DNA from: Wukongibacter sp050859025
GTDB taxonomy: Bacteria; Bacillota; Clostridia; Peptostreptococcales; Caminicellaceae
Length of the DNA stretch: 64,000 nt
Direction of reading: 5' to 3'
NCBI RefSeq assembly: GCF_050859025.1
Contig: NZ_CP138200.1
Coordinates: forward strand, 1,922,001-1,986,000
Part shown: piece after piece, positions 51,006 to 58,578 of the stretch
Position numbering within the stretch: the stretch's first letter is position 1
Layout: the number at the start of each line of letters is the position of its first letter
The notes under the pieces: generated by a model
Seen by the model: the letters and a program-made list of their open reading frames with translations, nothing else
The model's database searches: none
Told to the model about the DNA's origin: nothing
Program-made: the position numbers and the translations under genes

Positions 51006-52024
51006 TGAGGGGTAGAGTAAACGTAGGTGGTGGTTATCAAATAGGTTCAGAAATTCCGAGATATGAATTACAAAGAATTGGAAAAAACAAAGTTATTAAT
51101 CGGAATGAGATATGGACTTATACGGCCCCAGAAAAAATTGATACTATAGCTAATAATCCAAAAAGTAAAGAAGATAATAATTTGTACATGCAAGCAGGAA
51201 GATATTTAATAAAAGTTGCTCCAGACGGAACAGAAATATTTAAAAAAGTTATAAGTTCATCTACTAGTTACACTGGAAAAGGATTATATGTTTTTGATGA
51301 TGCCATATATTGCAAATGGCGTAGTGAGGGTCTTTCTAAATTTGATTTAAATGGAAATGAGATATGGTCTGTTAACATATCAACTACCTATGGCGGATTA
51401 TTCGTAGATGATAATCAGACATGTTATTTTAGTATAGGTACTACAATAAAGGTATATGATAAAGATGGTAATTTTATAAAAGATATTCCACGTGTAGGCG
51501 GAATAGAGAATACAGCACCTGTAATAGTTTTTGATAATGGAGATTATATATCGGGTGGAGATGGTTATATTAAAAGTTATGACGTTGATGGGAATGTGCT
51601 TTGGTCATTTTCCCTTGGTGTTTATAATTGTTCAAATTTAATATTTAATAATTCGGAAGATGGTGTTTTTTATTCTTCTATTGTAGGTAGTCTGCAATAT
51701 ATAAGAAAGCAGCTTATAGCTGATAAAACTGTAGTATGGCAAAAGAGTTCTAGTGAAGAAATTATGAGAGTGACTACAGATGTAATAAATGGGATTACGT
51801 TTGATATTTATGGGGAACGTTTCTACGTTAATGGGGGAGCTGTATTGAACATTAATGATGGTACTAGATTGATTGCTGGTTTAGGTGTTTCTTATCTAGG
51901 TATTACAGTTGATAATATCGGACATTTTTATTTAATAGATTCAGACGGAGTTGGTGATACCGTAAAACAATATAACAACGAAGGGTTCGTAGATATATTT
52001 TATAAAGTTATAGCACTAAAATAG
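51005..52024 (+). CDS. Beta-propeller tail protein, candidate receptor-binding protein
   Basis: A 339-residue protein made of repeated beta blades: RYLIKVAPDGTEIFKKVISS, GLSKFDLNGNEIWSVNIST, TIKVYDKDGNFIKDIPRVGG, YIKSYDVDGNVLWSF, about seven in all, the PQQ-like/quinoprotein propeller pattern. There is no signal peptide, and its place after the fibre gene points to a virion surface protein that contacts the host. The GTG start overlaps the preceding stop by one base. Confidence 0.7.
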   Translation: MRGRVNVGGGYQIGSEIPRYELQRIGKNKVINRNEIWTYTAPEKIDTIANNPKSKEDNNLYMQAGRYLIKVAPDGTEIFKKVISSSTSYTGKGLYVFDDAIYCKWRSEGLSKFDLNGNEIWSVNISTTYGGLFVDDNQTCYFSIGTTIKVYDKDGNFIKDIPRVGGIENTAPVIVFDNGDYISGGDGYIKSYDVDGNVLWSFSLGVYNCSNLIFNNSEDGVFYSSIVGSLQYIRKQLIADKTVVWQKSSSEEIMRVTTDVINGITFDIYGERFYVNGGAVLNINDGTRLIAGLGVSYLGITVDNIGHFYLIDSDGVGDTVKQYNNEGFVDIFYKVIALK

Positions 52025-52043
52025 AAGGTTTGGAGGTTTAGAT

Positions 52044-52358
52044 ATGATCTACTTAGAAGTTAATGACGAAGGTTTTGTGACTTTTCAGCACAATATGCCA
52101 TTTGATGCTAAGCATGGATTAAGAAAAACACAAGAACAACTAGAGCAAGAAGGTATATTAGTAAATAGTATTCCTGAACCTGAGCAAATAGAAGGTAAGC
52201 AAGCTGTTTTATATTATGATGAAACACAAGGACTATATTATCAATATGAAGATATAAAATTAAAAGAAGATTTACAACAAGACATGATAGACCAATTAAT
52301 TTTAGACAACCTTAATATGCAAATGCAAATAGATACCTTAATAACATCAAATCTATAA
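52044..52358 (+). CDS. Small tail-fibre-associated protein
   Basis: A 104-residue acidic protein with YLEVNDEGFVTFQHNMPFDA and a helical C-terminus rich in Asp, Gln and Leu. Its place between fibre and xkdX-like genes suggests a fibre accessory or assembly protein. TTTGGAGG precedes the ATG. Confidence 0.65.
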   Translation: MIYLEVNDEGFVTFQHNMPFDAKHGLRKTQEQLEQEGILVNSIPEPEQIEGKQAVLYYDETQGLYYQYEDIKLKEDLQQDMIDQLILDNLNMQMQIDTLITSNL

Positions 52359-52376
52359 AAATAGGAGGCAGTAAAT

Positions 52377-52502
52377 ATGTTTGAAAGATTGAAATATTTA
52401 TATAATGTGGGTAGATTGACAGAGGCACAACTTGAAATAGGGGTTAGTAAAGGATGGATAACAGAAGTACAGAAGGAGGAAATAGTAGCAGAAATAGCGT
52501 AA
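52377..52502 (+). CDS. xkdX: XkdX-family small tail protein
   Basis: A 41-residue protein with FERLKYLYNVGRLTEAQLEI and VSKGWITEVQKEEIV, the XkdX signature. It stands after the fibre genes as in PBSX. AATAGGAGG precedes the ATG. Function unknown. Confidence 0.85.
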   Translation: MFERLKYLYNVGRLTEAQLEIGVSKGWITEVQKEEIVAEIA

Positions 52503-52539
52503 AAGGTATAGTTAACGGAGATTTTAAGGAGGGGAAAAG

Positions 52540-52722
52540 ATGACCTTAGAAAATATAAAATTGGAAAGCATATTTGAAGATATATTGGTAGAGTTGAGAC
52601 AGATCAATAAAAGCCTCAAACCCTACCATATTGAATTTAAGTCAAGTGTTAATCCTCAGAATGTGTATTGCCAGATAAAAAAGCTTCATAATCAATTGGA
52701 GAGAGTGATACTATTTGATTAA
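52540..52722 (+). CDS. Small phage protein, overlaps a gene on the opposite strand
   Basis: A 60-residue protein, ENIKLESIFEDILVELRQIN onwards, with a strong AAGGAGGGG before the ATG. Its last 74 bases overlap the 3' end of the minus-strand gene at 52649-53026; both have good ribosome sites. Function unknown. Confidence 0.6.
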   Translation: MTLENIKLESIFEDILVELRQINKSLKPYHIEFKSSVNPQNVYCQIKKLHNQLERVILFD

Positions 52723-53026
52723 CATAAACATACATGCTTTCAAATTTAATTCTATTATTAAAATTACAGTTAGGATGTAAAGTAACATCATTAAGTACTA
52801 CAAAGCTAGATATATCTTCAATAAGAGAACTGTCTGAGTTTTCATCGGATAAGTCGCAAACTTTACCTAGTATCAACCCATTATTACTGGTATAAATCAT
52901 TACATAAGTTTCATACTCTTTAAATGTTTTGAATAGTATTGTGCAATTAATTTGTTGTAGAGTACATTTTTCTTTAATTATGTCTCTAATATTTTTAGTA
53001 GCAATATCTAAATTATTTTCTACCAT
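52649..53026 (-). CDS. Minus-strand protein in the lysis region, candidate moron
   Basis: A 125-residue soluble protein: NIRDIIKEKCTLQQINCTIL, YETYVMIYTSNNGLILGKVC. GGAAGGAGGTGG lies seven bases before the ATG on the minus strand, a very strong site. Opposite-strand genes within late operons are often expressed in the lysogen. Tail-to-tail overlap of 74 bases with the preceding gene could allow antisense effects. No family recognised. Confidence 0.65.
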   Translation of the reverse strand: MVENNLDIATKNIRDIIKEKCTLQQINCTILFKTFKEYETYVMIYTSNNGLILGKVCDLSDENSDSSLIEDISSFVVLNDVTLHPNCNFNNRIKFESMYVYVNQIVSLSPIDYEAFLSGNTHSED

Positions 53027-53218
53027 AATTCCACCTCCTTCCTGTTTTACATAATTCTACAGGAAGTGAGTAAAACCTTTACACAAATTTCGACATACCA
53101 CCTGATACGGGTGTTATTTTATTTTTTGAAAGAAGGTGACATATGTTAAAACAAAAGTTAGCGTAGAGCAGAAGCACTTAGAAGAGTGTTATTTTAATAT
53201 ATAAAGTGAGGTGAACGT

Positions 53219-54487
53219 ATGTATAAAGAAAATGAAGCTGAACTTAAATTCCTTGGACTTGATAAATGGGAAAAGTATCAAGGGCATGGCATTAGATGTG
53301 CCGAAGGTGAGGGCCAAAATAAACATGCTGAAAAAGTATTAGCAGTTGGAACTACATTTAATACCGGAATCAAAACTGAATTGCTGAATTGCGGATTAAG
53401 AATGGAAAACGGTAAACTTCAAGGTAGCTTCATAGATAACTTAGATTATATCAAGCAAAATATAGATGTTTTAAACTTATCCGTAGGTGGTTTTTATAAC
53501 GAGCAAGTAGAAAAATTATTCGAAGAGCTTTATGCTGCCAATGTAATTGTGGTTACTTCTGCAGGGAATAGTGCTGATAGATATGGGGTTGATGGTTATG
53601 CAAAATCTTTTAATACCTTGACTATTGCTAATTCATTTCTTTATAAAGGAAAAGAAGTTAAAAGATATAGAACATCTTCTGTCGGTGAAGGTATTGACTT
53701 TACTATGTTTGGTAATTGGTTCATTGAGTACAAAGGGAATAAAGTACAAGTCAATGGAACTAGCTTTTCAAGTCCTTTTGTAGCGTTTGTTATTATTCCT
53801 AAAGTTCAACAATTTTTCATAGAGAAAGCAGGAAGAAGATTAGATCTAGATGAAATGTACAATTTCTTGATAGATCATACAAAATATTTAGGGAGTCCAG
53901 ACAAATTCGGTAATGGTATTATAATTTTACCAGAACCGGGTGAAATAGATGTAAATAAATACATAACCAAATATGTTGAGGAAACAGAAAGTGAAAAGCA
54001 AGAAAATATTGAGAATGGAGTGAGGACCATGTTGGATATTCAAGTATTTGACGGGCAGATTACAGAGAATTTTAATATTAGTGAATTTAAGTGTAGAGCT
54101 AATGGGGAAGTGCTTATTAATGCAGCAGTAATAGATCACATCCAGAGACTCCAAATACTTAGGGAATGGTATAACAGGGCAATAAACGTTAATAGTGGTT
54201 ATAGAACTCCTGAGTACAATAAAAAAATTGGTGGGGCCACTAATTCATTCCATATGCAGGGTATAGCTTCGGATATAGCTTTACCTCAAGAGTTTTATGG
54301 TTTTTCTAAAGATAGGCAAAATGAGTTCTTGAGCAACATTAAAAACAAATGGTTAGAGCTTTGCAAAGGAGTTGGATTAGGCGGAGGAGTAGGATTCTAT
54401 GATACATTCATACACCTAGACAGTAGACCTAAAGGAAACTACAAAACAGGAGTATATTCACACTGGGACAATAGAACTGGAAAGTAG
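53219..54487 (+). CDS. Endolysin-like protein: subtilase-type domain fused to M15 peptidase
   Basis: A 422-residue protein. Residues 20-230 have the subtilase fold: His36 in NKHAEKV, NLSVGG, oxyanion Asn117 in TSAGNSAD and Ser182 in NGTSFSSP; where the catalytic Asp is expected the sequence reads CAEGEG, with Glu. Residues about 275-420 form an M15 (D-Ala-D-Ala carboxypeptidase-like) zinc peptidase: VNSGYRTPEYNKKIGGATNS, SFHMQGIASDIALP and the final His-x-Asp in FIHLDSRP. It stands before XhlA and holin, so it should be the lytic enzyme. A paralogue lies at 61396. Confidence 0.85.
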   Translation: MYKENEAELKFLGLDKWEKYQGHGIRCAEGEGQNKHAEKVLAVGTTFNTGIKTELLNCGLRMENGKLQGSFIDNLDYIKQNIDVLNLSVGGFYNEQVEKLFEELYAANVIVVTSAGNSADRYGVDGYAKSFNTLTIANSFLYKGKEVKRYRTSSVGEGIDFTMFGNWFIEYKGNKVQVNGTSFSSPFVAFVIIPKVQQFFIEKAGRRLDLDEMYNFLIDHTKYLGSPDKFGNGIIILPEPGEIDVNKYITKYVEETESEKQENIENGVRTMLDIQVFDGQITENFNISEFKCRANGEVLINAAVIDHIQRLQILREWYNRAINVNSGYRTPEYNKKIGGATNSFHMQGIASDIALPQEFYGFSKDRQNEFLSNIKNKWLELCKGVGLGGGVGFYDTFIHLDSRPKGNYKTGVYSHWDNRTGK

Positions 54488-54495
54488 GTGATCTA

Positions 54496-54705
54496 ATGTC
54501 AGTTGATACACAACAAATCATAAATAGGATGGATAATCATGAAAAAAGAATTGGCAAATTAGAAATTAACGATGCTAAAATGGGAGAGAAAATTGAAAAT
54601 CTCATTGGAAAACTAGATAGTTTGACCAGTTGGATAAAAGCTTTAGTGATGTTAGTTGCAACGTCATTCATAGGCTTTTTCTTTTGGTACATACAAAGTT
54701 TATAG
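54496..54705 (+). CDS. xhlA: XhlA-like holin-associated protein
   Basis: A 69-residue protein with a coiled coil (NHEKRIGKLEINDAKMGEKI) and one C-terminal membrane span (ALVMLVATSFIGFFFWYI), the XhlA/haemolysin XhlA plan. In PBSX it works with the holin to release the endolysin. Confidence 0.9.
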   Translation: MSVDTQQIINRMDNHEKRIGKLEINDAKMGEKIENLIGKLDSLTSWIKALVMLVATSFIGFFFWYIQSL

Positions 54706-54719
54706 GAGGATGATTAATT

Positions 54720-54926
54720 ATGTTAAAAAGATTACAAAACTATGGTTTATGGGCAGCTATTTTGGCATTTATACCTTTACTAGCAGATAGTTTAAAGGTA
54801 TATGATATTAATGTTATTTTACCAGGGAATTATGAAGGGCTGGTTAAAGGTTTTCTAGGTATTCTAGTATTAGCTGGAATACTAAGCAATCCTACAACTT
54901 CAAATAAAGGATACTTGGATGATTAG
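54720..54926 (+). CDS. Phage holin
   Basis: A 68-residue two-span membrane protein: GLWAAILAFIPLLADSLKVY and KGFLGILVLAGILSNPTT, the second typical of Firmicute phage holins. It makes membrane holes to end the infection. TAGGAGGATG precedes the ATG; the late operon terminator follows. Confidence 0.9.
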   Translation: MLKRLQNYGLWAAILAFIPLLADSLKVYDINVILPGNYEGLVKGFLGILVLAGILSNPTTSNKGYLDD

Positions 54927-54944
54927 CAACTAAAGTATTAGTTA

Positions 54945-54978
54945 GTATAGGGTGGGTTTTCCTGCCCTATATTTTTTT
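54945..54978 (+). terminator. Terminator of the late/lysis operon
   Basis: ATAGGGTGGG... pairs through ATAGGG / CCCTAT (with inner GG/CC), then ATTTTTTT. Confidence 0.85.
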
Positions 54979-55024
54979 ACCCTAGTCAAGAACATATGTT
55001 TGCAACGATAAAGGGAGTGATATA

Positions 55025-55906
55025 TTGAATGAAAACAATGTAAAAATTCTAAAACGATATAGACTTCATTGTACTAGCAAGGGGCTTACAAAAGAAAGCC
55101 TAAAAGCTATTTGCGATAATGATTTACGGTTGTTTATTCAATTCATCGGAGATACACCATTACATGAAATAACCCATTTTGAAATTCAAGATTTTCTTTT
55201 ATATTGCCAAGAAGAACGTAAAAACGGTGATGAATCACTTTCACGGAAATTCACTTCTTTAAATACACTCTTTAACACCTTAATTAAACAGGAAGTATTA
55301 AATATAAAAAACCCTTTAGAAAAATTAGAAAAACCTAAAGTTAGAAAAAAAGAACGTAATTTTCTTACTTATAATGAATATGGTCAAATACTAAACTATT
55401 TAGATAACTCTAAAGATCAGAACAGAATAAGAGACGCCGCATTAGTTTCTTTTTTCTTTTCTTCTGGGTGTCGATTAACAGAGGTATTTCAACAGAATAA
55501 AGATAGTTTAGATTTTGCAAATAGGAGATTTAAAGTTCTTGGTAAGGGAGCTAAGGAAAGAATGTGCATATTCTCAAAGGATTCAGCAGCAAGAATCAAA
55601 AGGTATTTAGATAGTAGAAACGATGCATTAGATGCTCTATTCATTAGTAGACAGAATAATAGATTGAGTAAAAAAGCAATACAAGATGCTGTAAAAGCAA
55701 TTGGGAAACGTGCCGGAATTTCTAAAAATGTGCATCCTCATATATTTCGACATTCTAGAGCCATGTATCTATTAAAAGAAGGTGCTAATCTTGAAACGAT
55801 ACAAAGGCTATTAGGGCATAGTAGTATTTCTACTACACAAATTTATGCTCATATGAATATGGATGAAGTTCAAGATGAAGTGGCAAAATTAGACGGAGAT
55901 TTATAA
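55025..55906 (+). CDS. Second tyrosine recombinase of the prophage
   Basis: A 293-residue XerD-like recombinase with an N-terminal core-binding domain (LHEITHFEIQDFLLYCQEER) and catalytic residues Arg in FSSGCRLTEVF, HIFRHSRAMY, His in LLGHSSISTTQIYAH and its Tyr. It stands alone after the lysis operon, next to attR. It is clearly related to the broken recombinase at 56991-57281 (shared SRQ.NR.SKKAIQD and VHPHIFRH). It may be a leftover from another element or serve a second recombination. TTG start after AAAGGGAG. Confidence 0.92.
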   Translation: MNENNVKILKRYRLHCTSKGLTKESLKAICDNDLRLFIQFIGDTPLHEITHFEIQDFLLYCQEERKNGDESLSRKFTSLNTLFNTLIKQEVLNIKNPLEKLEKPKVRKKERNFLTYNEYGQILNYLDNSKDQNRIRDAALVSFFFSSGCRLTEVFQQNKDSLDFANRRFKVLGKGAKERMCIFSKDSAARIKRYLDSRNDALDALFISRQNNRLSKKAIQDAVKAIGKRAGISKNVHPHIFRHSRAMYLLKEGANLETIQRLLGHSSISTTQIYAHMNMDEVQDEVAKLDGDL

Positions 55907-55922
55907 CTAAAGGATAGGTTAG

Positions 55923-55957
55923 CGGAGAATCTTTTTTTAAAGATTTTCCGTTTTTAC
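55923..55957 (+). terminator. Terminator of the recombinase gene
   Basis: CGGAGAATCTTT TTTT AAAGATTTTCCG then TTTTT; 12-base arms with one G-T pair. Confidence 0.88.
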
Positions 55958-56007
55958 TTATAAGACAAATTATAAGAATCATATAGTTAATTAAGGAGGG
56001 ATGCCTA

Positions 56008-56139
56008 GTGGATAAAATAATCTATACAGGCAAAATAACAAAAGAAGAACTCTCCGAAAAAATAAACCAGTTACTAAACGATTATTTAGAAAATTTAAGT
56101 ACCCTAGAGAAAGAAAGTGCTAATGAAGAAATGATATGA
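56008..56139 (+). CDS. Small protein, paralogue of the early-operon protein at 26264
   Basis: A 43-residue protein, IIYTGKITKEELSEKINQLL then NDYLENLS and an acidic tail, very similar to the 26264 product (VIYTGKKTPEEIQNEINKLL). The GTG start has TTAAGGAGGG upstream. It is the last phage gene before attR, and its stop lies within a large inverted repeat. Being next to attR and transcribed apart from the late operon, it could be expressed in the lysogen; function unknown. Confidence 0.65.
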   Translation: MDKIIYTGKITKEELSEKINQLLNDYLENLSTLEKESANEEMI

Positions 56140-56202
56140 TACTTCCAAAGTAGACAGTCTAATTAATTAAAATAGACTATCTACTTTGGAAGTATCATAT
56201 CA
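56132..56202. terminator. Large inverted repeat beside attR
   Basis: Thirty-base arms with a single mismatch: TGATATGATACTTCCAAAGT (56132-56151, continuing to 56161) and its complement at 56173-56202, loop 11 bases. It overlaps the stop of the small gene. Placed between phage and the interrupted host gene, it may insulate both strands by terminating transcription. Confidence 0.6.
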
Positions 56203-56232
56203 GAACATAGGCACTTTTTATTTTTTTGAATA

Positions 56233-56280
56233 GGAGGTAAATTGCAAACGGTTATACGAAATCTCCTTCACCACTATTAA
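56233..56280. other. attR of the prophage
   Basis: Plus strand GGAGGTAAATTGCAAACGGT followed by TAT, then AC (56256-56257; GT on the minus strand), then host GAAATCTCCTTC. The phage arm matches the attL arm in inverted orientation at 21 of 23 positions. Confidence 0.88.
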
Positions 56281-56818
56281 AGGCTCCAGCCATTACAGAG
56301 AACTGAATATCAGTTCTGACTGTAACGTCTTTTCCAGGTTCTAGGCCATGCTTTCTAAGAACATATTCCAAAGTCATTTCAGGCATTCCGCCTTTTCTTC
56401 CACCGATTATTGTTTTTCCCTTAAGAGTCTTGAAGTCAAAGTTATCAATTTTCTCTCTACCCATTAAGAATGATCCGTCTCTTTGTGTAAGTTGGGCAAA
56501 GTTTACTGCATAATCTTCCTTACCTTGATTATAAACATATACTGAGGCCTCTGGCCCCATAAAGCCTATGTCTGCTTGGTCTGATAATAAAGCAGTCATA
56601 GTTTTATCTGCACCCTTAGTGTTTATGAACTCTATATCAAGTCCCTCCTCTTCAAAAAAACCCTCAGTTAAAGCTACATATTGAGGTGCATAGAACACTG
56701 AGTGTGTTACCTCTGCCACAGTAACCTTTGTCAAATCCTTTTCGCCACATCCTGTTAAAGCCATAGATATAATCAAAACTACAGTTAATAACAATGAAAT
56801 GGCTCTAAACTTTTTCAT
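56256..56818 (-). pseudogene. 5' part of ABC substrate-binding protein gene, interrupted by the prophage
   Basis: The N-terminal 187 residues (plus Val188 and a stop supplied by phage DNA) of an NMT1/THI5-like solute-binding lipoprotein, as in SsuA/TauA/ThiY importers. A signal peptide with lipobox LTGC (Cys24) is followed by VFYAPQYVALTEGFFEEEGL, SDQADIGFMGPEASVYV and GGRKGGMPEMTLEYVLRKHG. The product in the lysogen is cut just past the hinge and should not work. The rest is at 19582-20019; precise excision gives 332 residues. Possible substrates are sulfonate, nitrate/taurine-like or thiamine precursors. AGGGAT(T) upstream is a fair ribosome site. Confidence 0.93.
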
Positions 56819-56990
56819 TATAATCCCTCCGCAATCTCATATTATGGAATTTTGCTTATAATATCATTATATTCTTACAATCCTTTATGGTTACAAAATA
56901 GAGATGCAAGGGTAAGAGTATTATACAAGATTAAATATGAAAAGAGATTAAAGTAATAATAATAAGTAAATTAGTAAAGCCTGACCCTTT

Positions 56991-57281
56991 TGTCTGAGGA
57001 AAGATGATTTAAAGCCCTTATTTTTATCCAGACAAAAAAATAGATTTAGTAAAAAGGCTATACAAGATTTTGCTAAAGTAACTGGTCAAAGGGCAGGGAC
57101 CAAGCAAGTACATCCTCACATATTCCGTCATACAATTGCTATGCACCTTTTAGAAGATGGGTACAAGCTTGAGGAAATACAACTCTTATTAGGACATGAA
57201 AATATATCAACGACTCAAGTGTACGCCCATGGAAATATACAGAGCGTACAGGAGAAAATAGACGAGTTTTATACAAAATAG
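56991..57281 (+). pseudogene. C-terminal remnant of a tyrosine recombinase
   Basis: An open frame without a start, giving KPLFLSRQKNRFSKKAIQDF, then VHPHIFRHTIAMHLLEDGY, LLGHENISTTQVYAHGN and a stop at 57279-57281. It retains HxxR, the late His and the Tyr nucleophile but lacks the first catalytic Arg and the whole N-terminal domain. It closely resembles the end of the recombinase at 55025-55906. It is probably the scar of a different integrated element next to this site. Confidence 0.88.
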
Positions 57282-57287
57282 AGGATA

Positions 57288-57315
57288 TGGCCGGGGAAAC
57301 CCGGTCTTTATTTCT
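57288..57315 (+). terminator. Terminator after the recombinase remnant
   Basis: CCGGG GAAA CCCGG, a GNRA-loop hairpin, then TCTTTATTTC. Confidence 0.75.
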
Positions 57316-57693
57316 ATTTAGGAGTAGAAATTCCATTTAGCATAGTTACTTAATCAAGGTTATACATTTTTCAATACAAAACTACCTGTTATTACCAGAA
57401 AGTGATATAATATAGAAAATGTATTTTGCGTTGATGGAAGTGTTTATGAAATATTCATATATCAATCAAAACTTGATGTTATGATATTCGGAGAGAGATT
57501 TGTAGTACCCCAAAATTACAGGAATTCTAAAATCAGCAACTTATGATATAGATTAAATTCATTTTTTAAAACAATTCCTTAAAAAAGTCTTAATTTTAAC
57601 TTTTCCTACATTTTATTACATTTTTTTTATTTTTTACATGTTACAATTATTTTGCGTGCACGTAATAAAATAATATAAAGGAGCGGTTTGTAA
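57316..57693. other. Intergenic region, no gene seen
   Basis: 378 AT-rich bases. A T-rich stretch (57560-57640) and a palindrome CGTGCACG near 57656 lie before the ribosome site AAGGAGCGG of the next gene. No reading frame is convincing. Confidence 0.4.
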
Positions 57694-58377
57694 ATGAAAA
57701 AGCTTATGTCAATATTACTAGTTTTCATTATGATAGCAAGTCTTTGTACAACTAGTTTTGCAAATGAAAAAGAAACCTTTTCAATAGAAAAAGCAAAGCA
57801 ATATCTTAAGGAAAAAGGTATTAAGCCTAAATATATTAGAAAAAGACAAAATAGTAGAAGGTCAACGTCAACAAAAAGAATAAAAATAAACTCAGTAGAA
57901 GAATTAGAGGGATTAATTGAAGCTGTTAAACGTTTTGATTCTGAGACCAATGAAAATTTTGAAGACTTAAATGTGCAAAATAATGGAATAAGAATGTTTA
58001 GTACATATAGAAGCTCTGAAAAAAAAGGTAATGGAACAGTGAGCAAATGGGCACCGTTATTGGGTTCTACTCTAGCTTGGAAAAATGTAAGTTTTGATTT
58101 TAAATGTAAGTATTATGACCTTGCAGGTTATTATATTTATACATGGGTAAATGATGATTACATAACTTCTCATATTTCAGGGATAGTAGGATATCCAATT
58201 ACATGGAATCATACTTCTGGTACGGGTTCTATAAGTAGCGATGGTAGGTCCGTAAGTTTGCAAGTTACTGGATACTATGTTTTTGGCATAGATGTAGGAG
58301 AGTGGGAAATGGGTGTACCAATCAATGGTAAGTGGAAATTAACTTCTAAGAAGCCAGAAAAATATATTAATGATTAA
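57694..58377 (+). CDS. Secreted protein of unknown function
   Basis: A 227-residue protein with a classical signal peptide (MKKLMSILLVFIMIASLCTT, cleavage likely after TSFA). A basic helical pro-like region follows (KYIRKRQNSRRSTSTKRIKI), then a beta-rich C-terminal half with SKWAPLLGSTLAWKNVSFDF and GYYVFGIDVGEWEMGVPING. No family recognised. AAAGGAGCGG precedes the ATG and a strong terminator follows, so it is a single-gene unit in an accessory region. Confidence 0.7.
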   Translation: MKKLMSILLVFIMIASLCTTSFANEKETFSIEKAKQYLKEKGIKPKYIRKRQNSRRSTSTKRIKINSVEELEGLIEAVKRFDSETNENFEDLNVQNNGIRMFSTYRSSEKKGNGTVSKWAPLLGSTLAWKNVSFDFKCKYYDLAGYYIYTWVNDDYITSHISGIVGYPITWNHTSGTGSISSDGRSVSLQVTGYYVFGIDVGEWEMGVPINGKWKLTSKKPEKYIND

Positions 58378-58393
58378 AGCATAGGTAATAATT

Positions 58394-58434
58394 TAAAGAA
58401 AAGAAGGTGTAATTACACTTTCTTTTCTTTAAGT
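58394..58434 (+). terminator. Terminator of the secreted protein gene
   Basis: AAAGAAAAGAAGGTGT AATT ACACTTTCTTTTCTTT, 16-base arms with one G-T pair. Confidence 0.85.
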
Positions 58435-58578
58435 TATATATTTGTATAAGGTTTTTAATAAAAAATGAACTTAAGTAGTATCTATTCGGTTCTTTTTTTA
58501 TAAAATATACTATAGACTTTTTTAGATTATAGCATTTGGAAGCGAACTAAAAATATATTATATAATTGGGAGGAAAAG

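Larger units (their letters stand above)
20018..56257. mobile_element. Complete contractile-tailed (PBSX/xkd-like) prophage, about 36.2 kb
   Basis: Bounded by attL and attR at a GT crossover dinucleotide within a host lipoprotein gene. It contains serine integrase, immunity region, replication, packaging, HK97-type head, sheath/tube/baseplate, fibre, endolysin and holin modules in the usual order. Every structural module expected for a myovirus is present with open reading frames; the only visible defects are a shifted frame at 26025-26217 and two small questionable frames near 30182 and 30778. It may therefore be inducible. Non-phage cargo includes an agr quorum-sensing cassette and a secreted repeat protein. 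Confidence 0.93.

Noticed and set aside
53140..53166. Seven-codon leader peptide before the endolysin
   Set aside because: It has a ribosome site, but no attenuator fold follows; too little evidence for a leader.
55025..55906. This tyrosine recombinase as the integrase of the prophage
   Set aside because: The junctions show a GT core inside a dyad with no direct repeat overlap, as made by the serine integrase whose gene abuts attL.
56252..56818. Intact 188-residue substrate-binding protein
   Set aside because: Its last codon and stop come from phage DNA at attR; the rest of the gene is at 19582-20019 in the same frame after excision.
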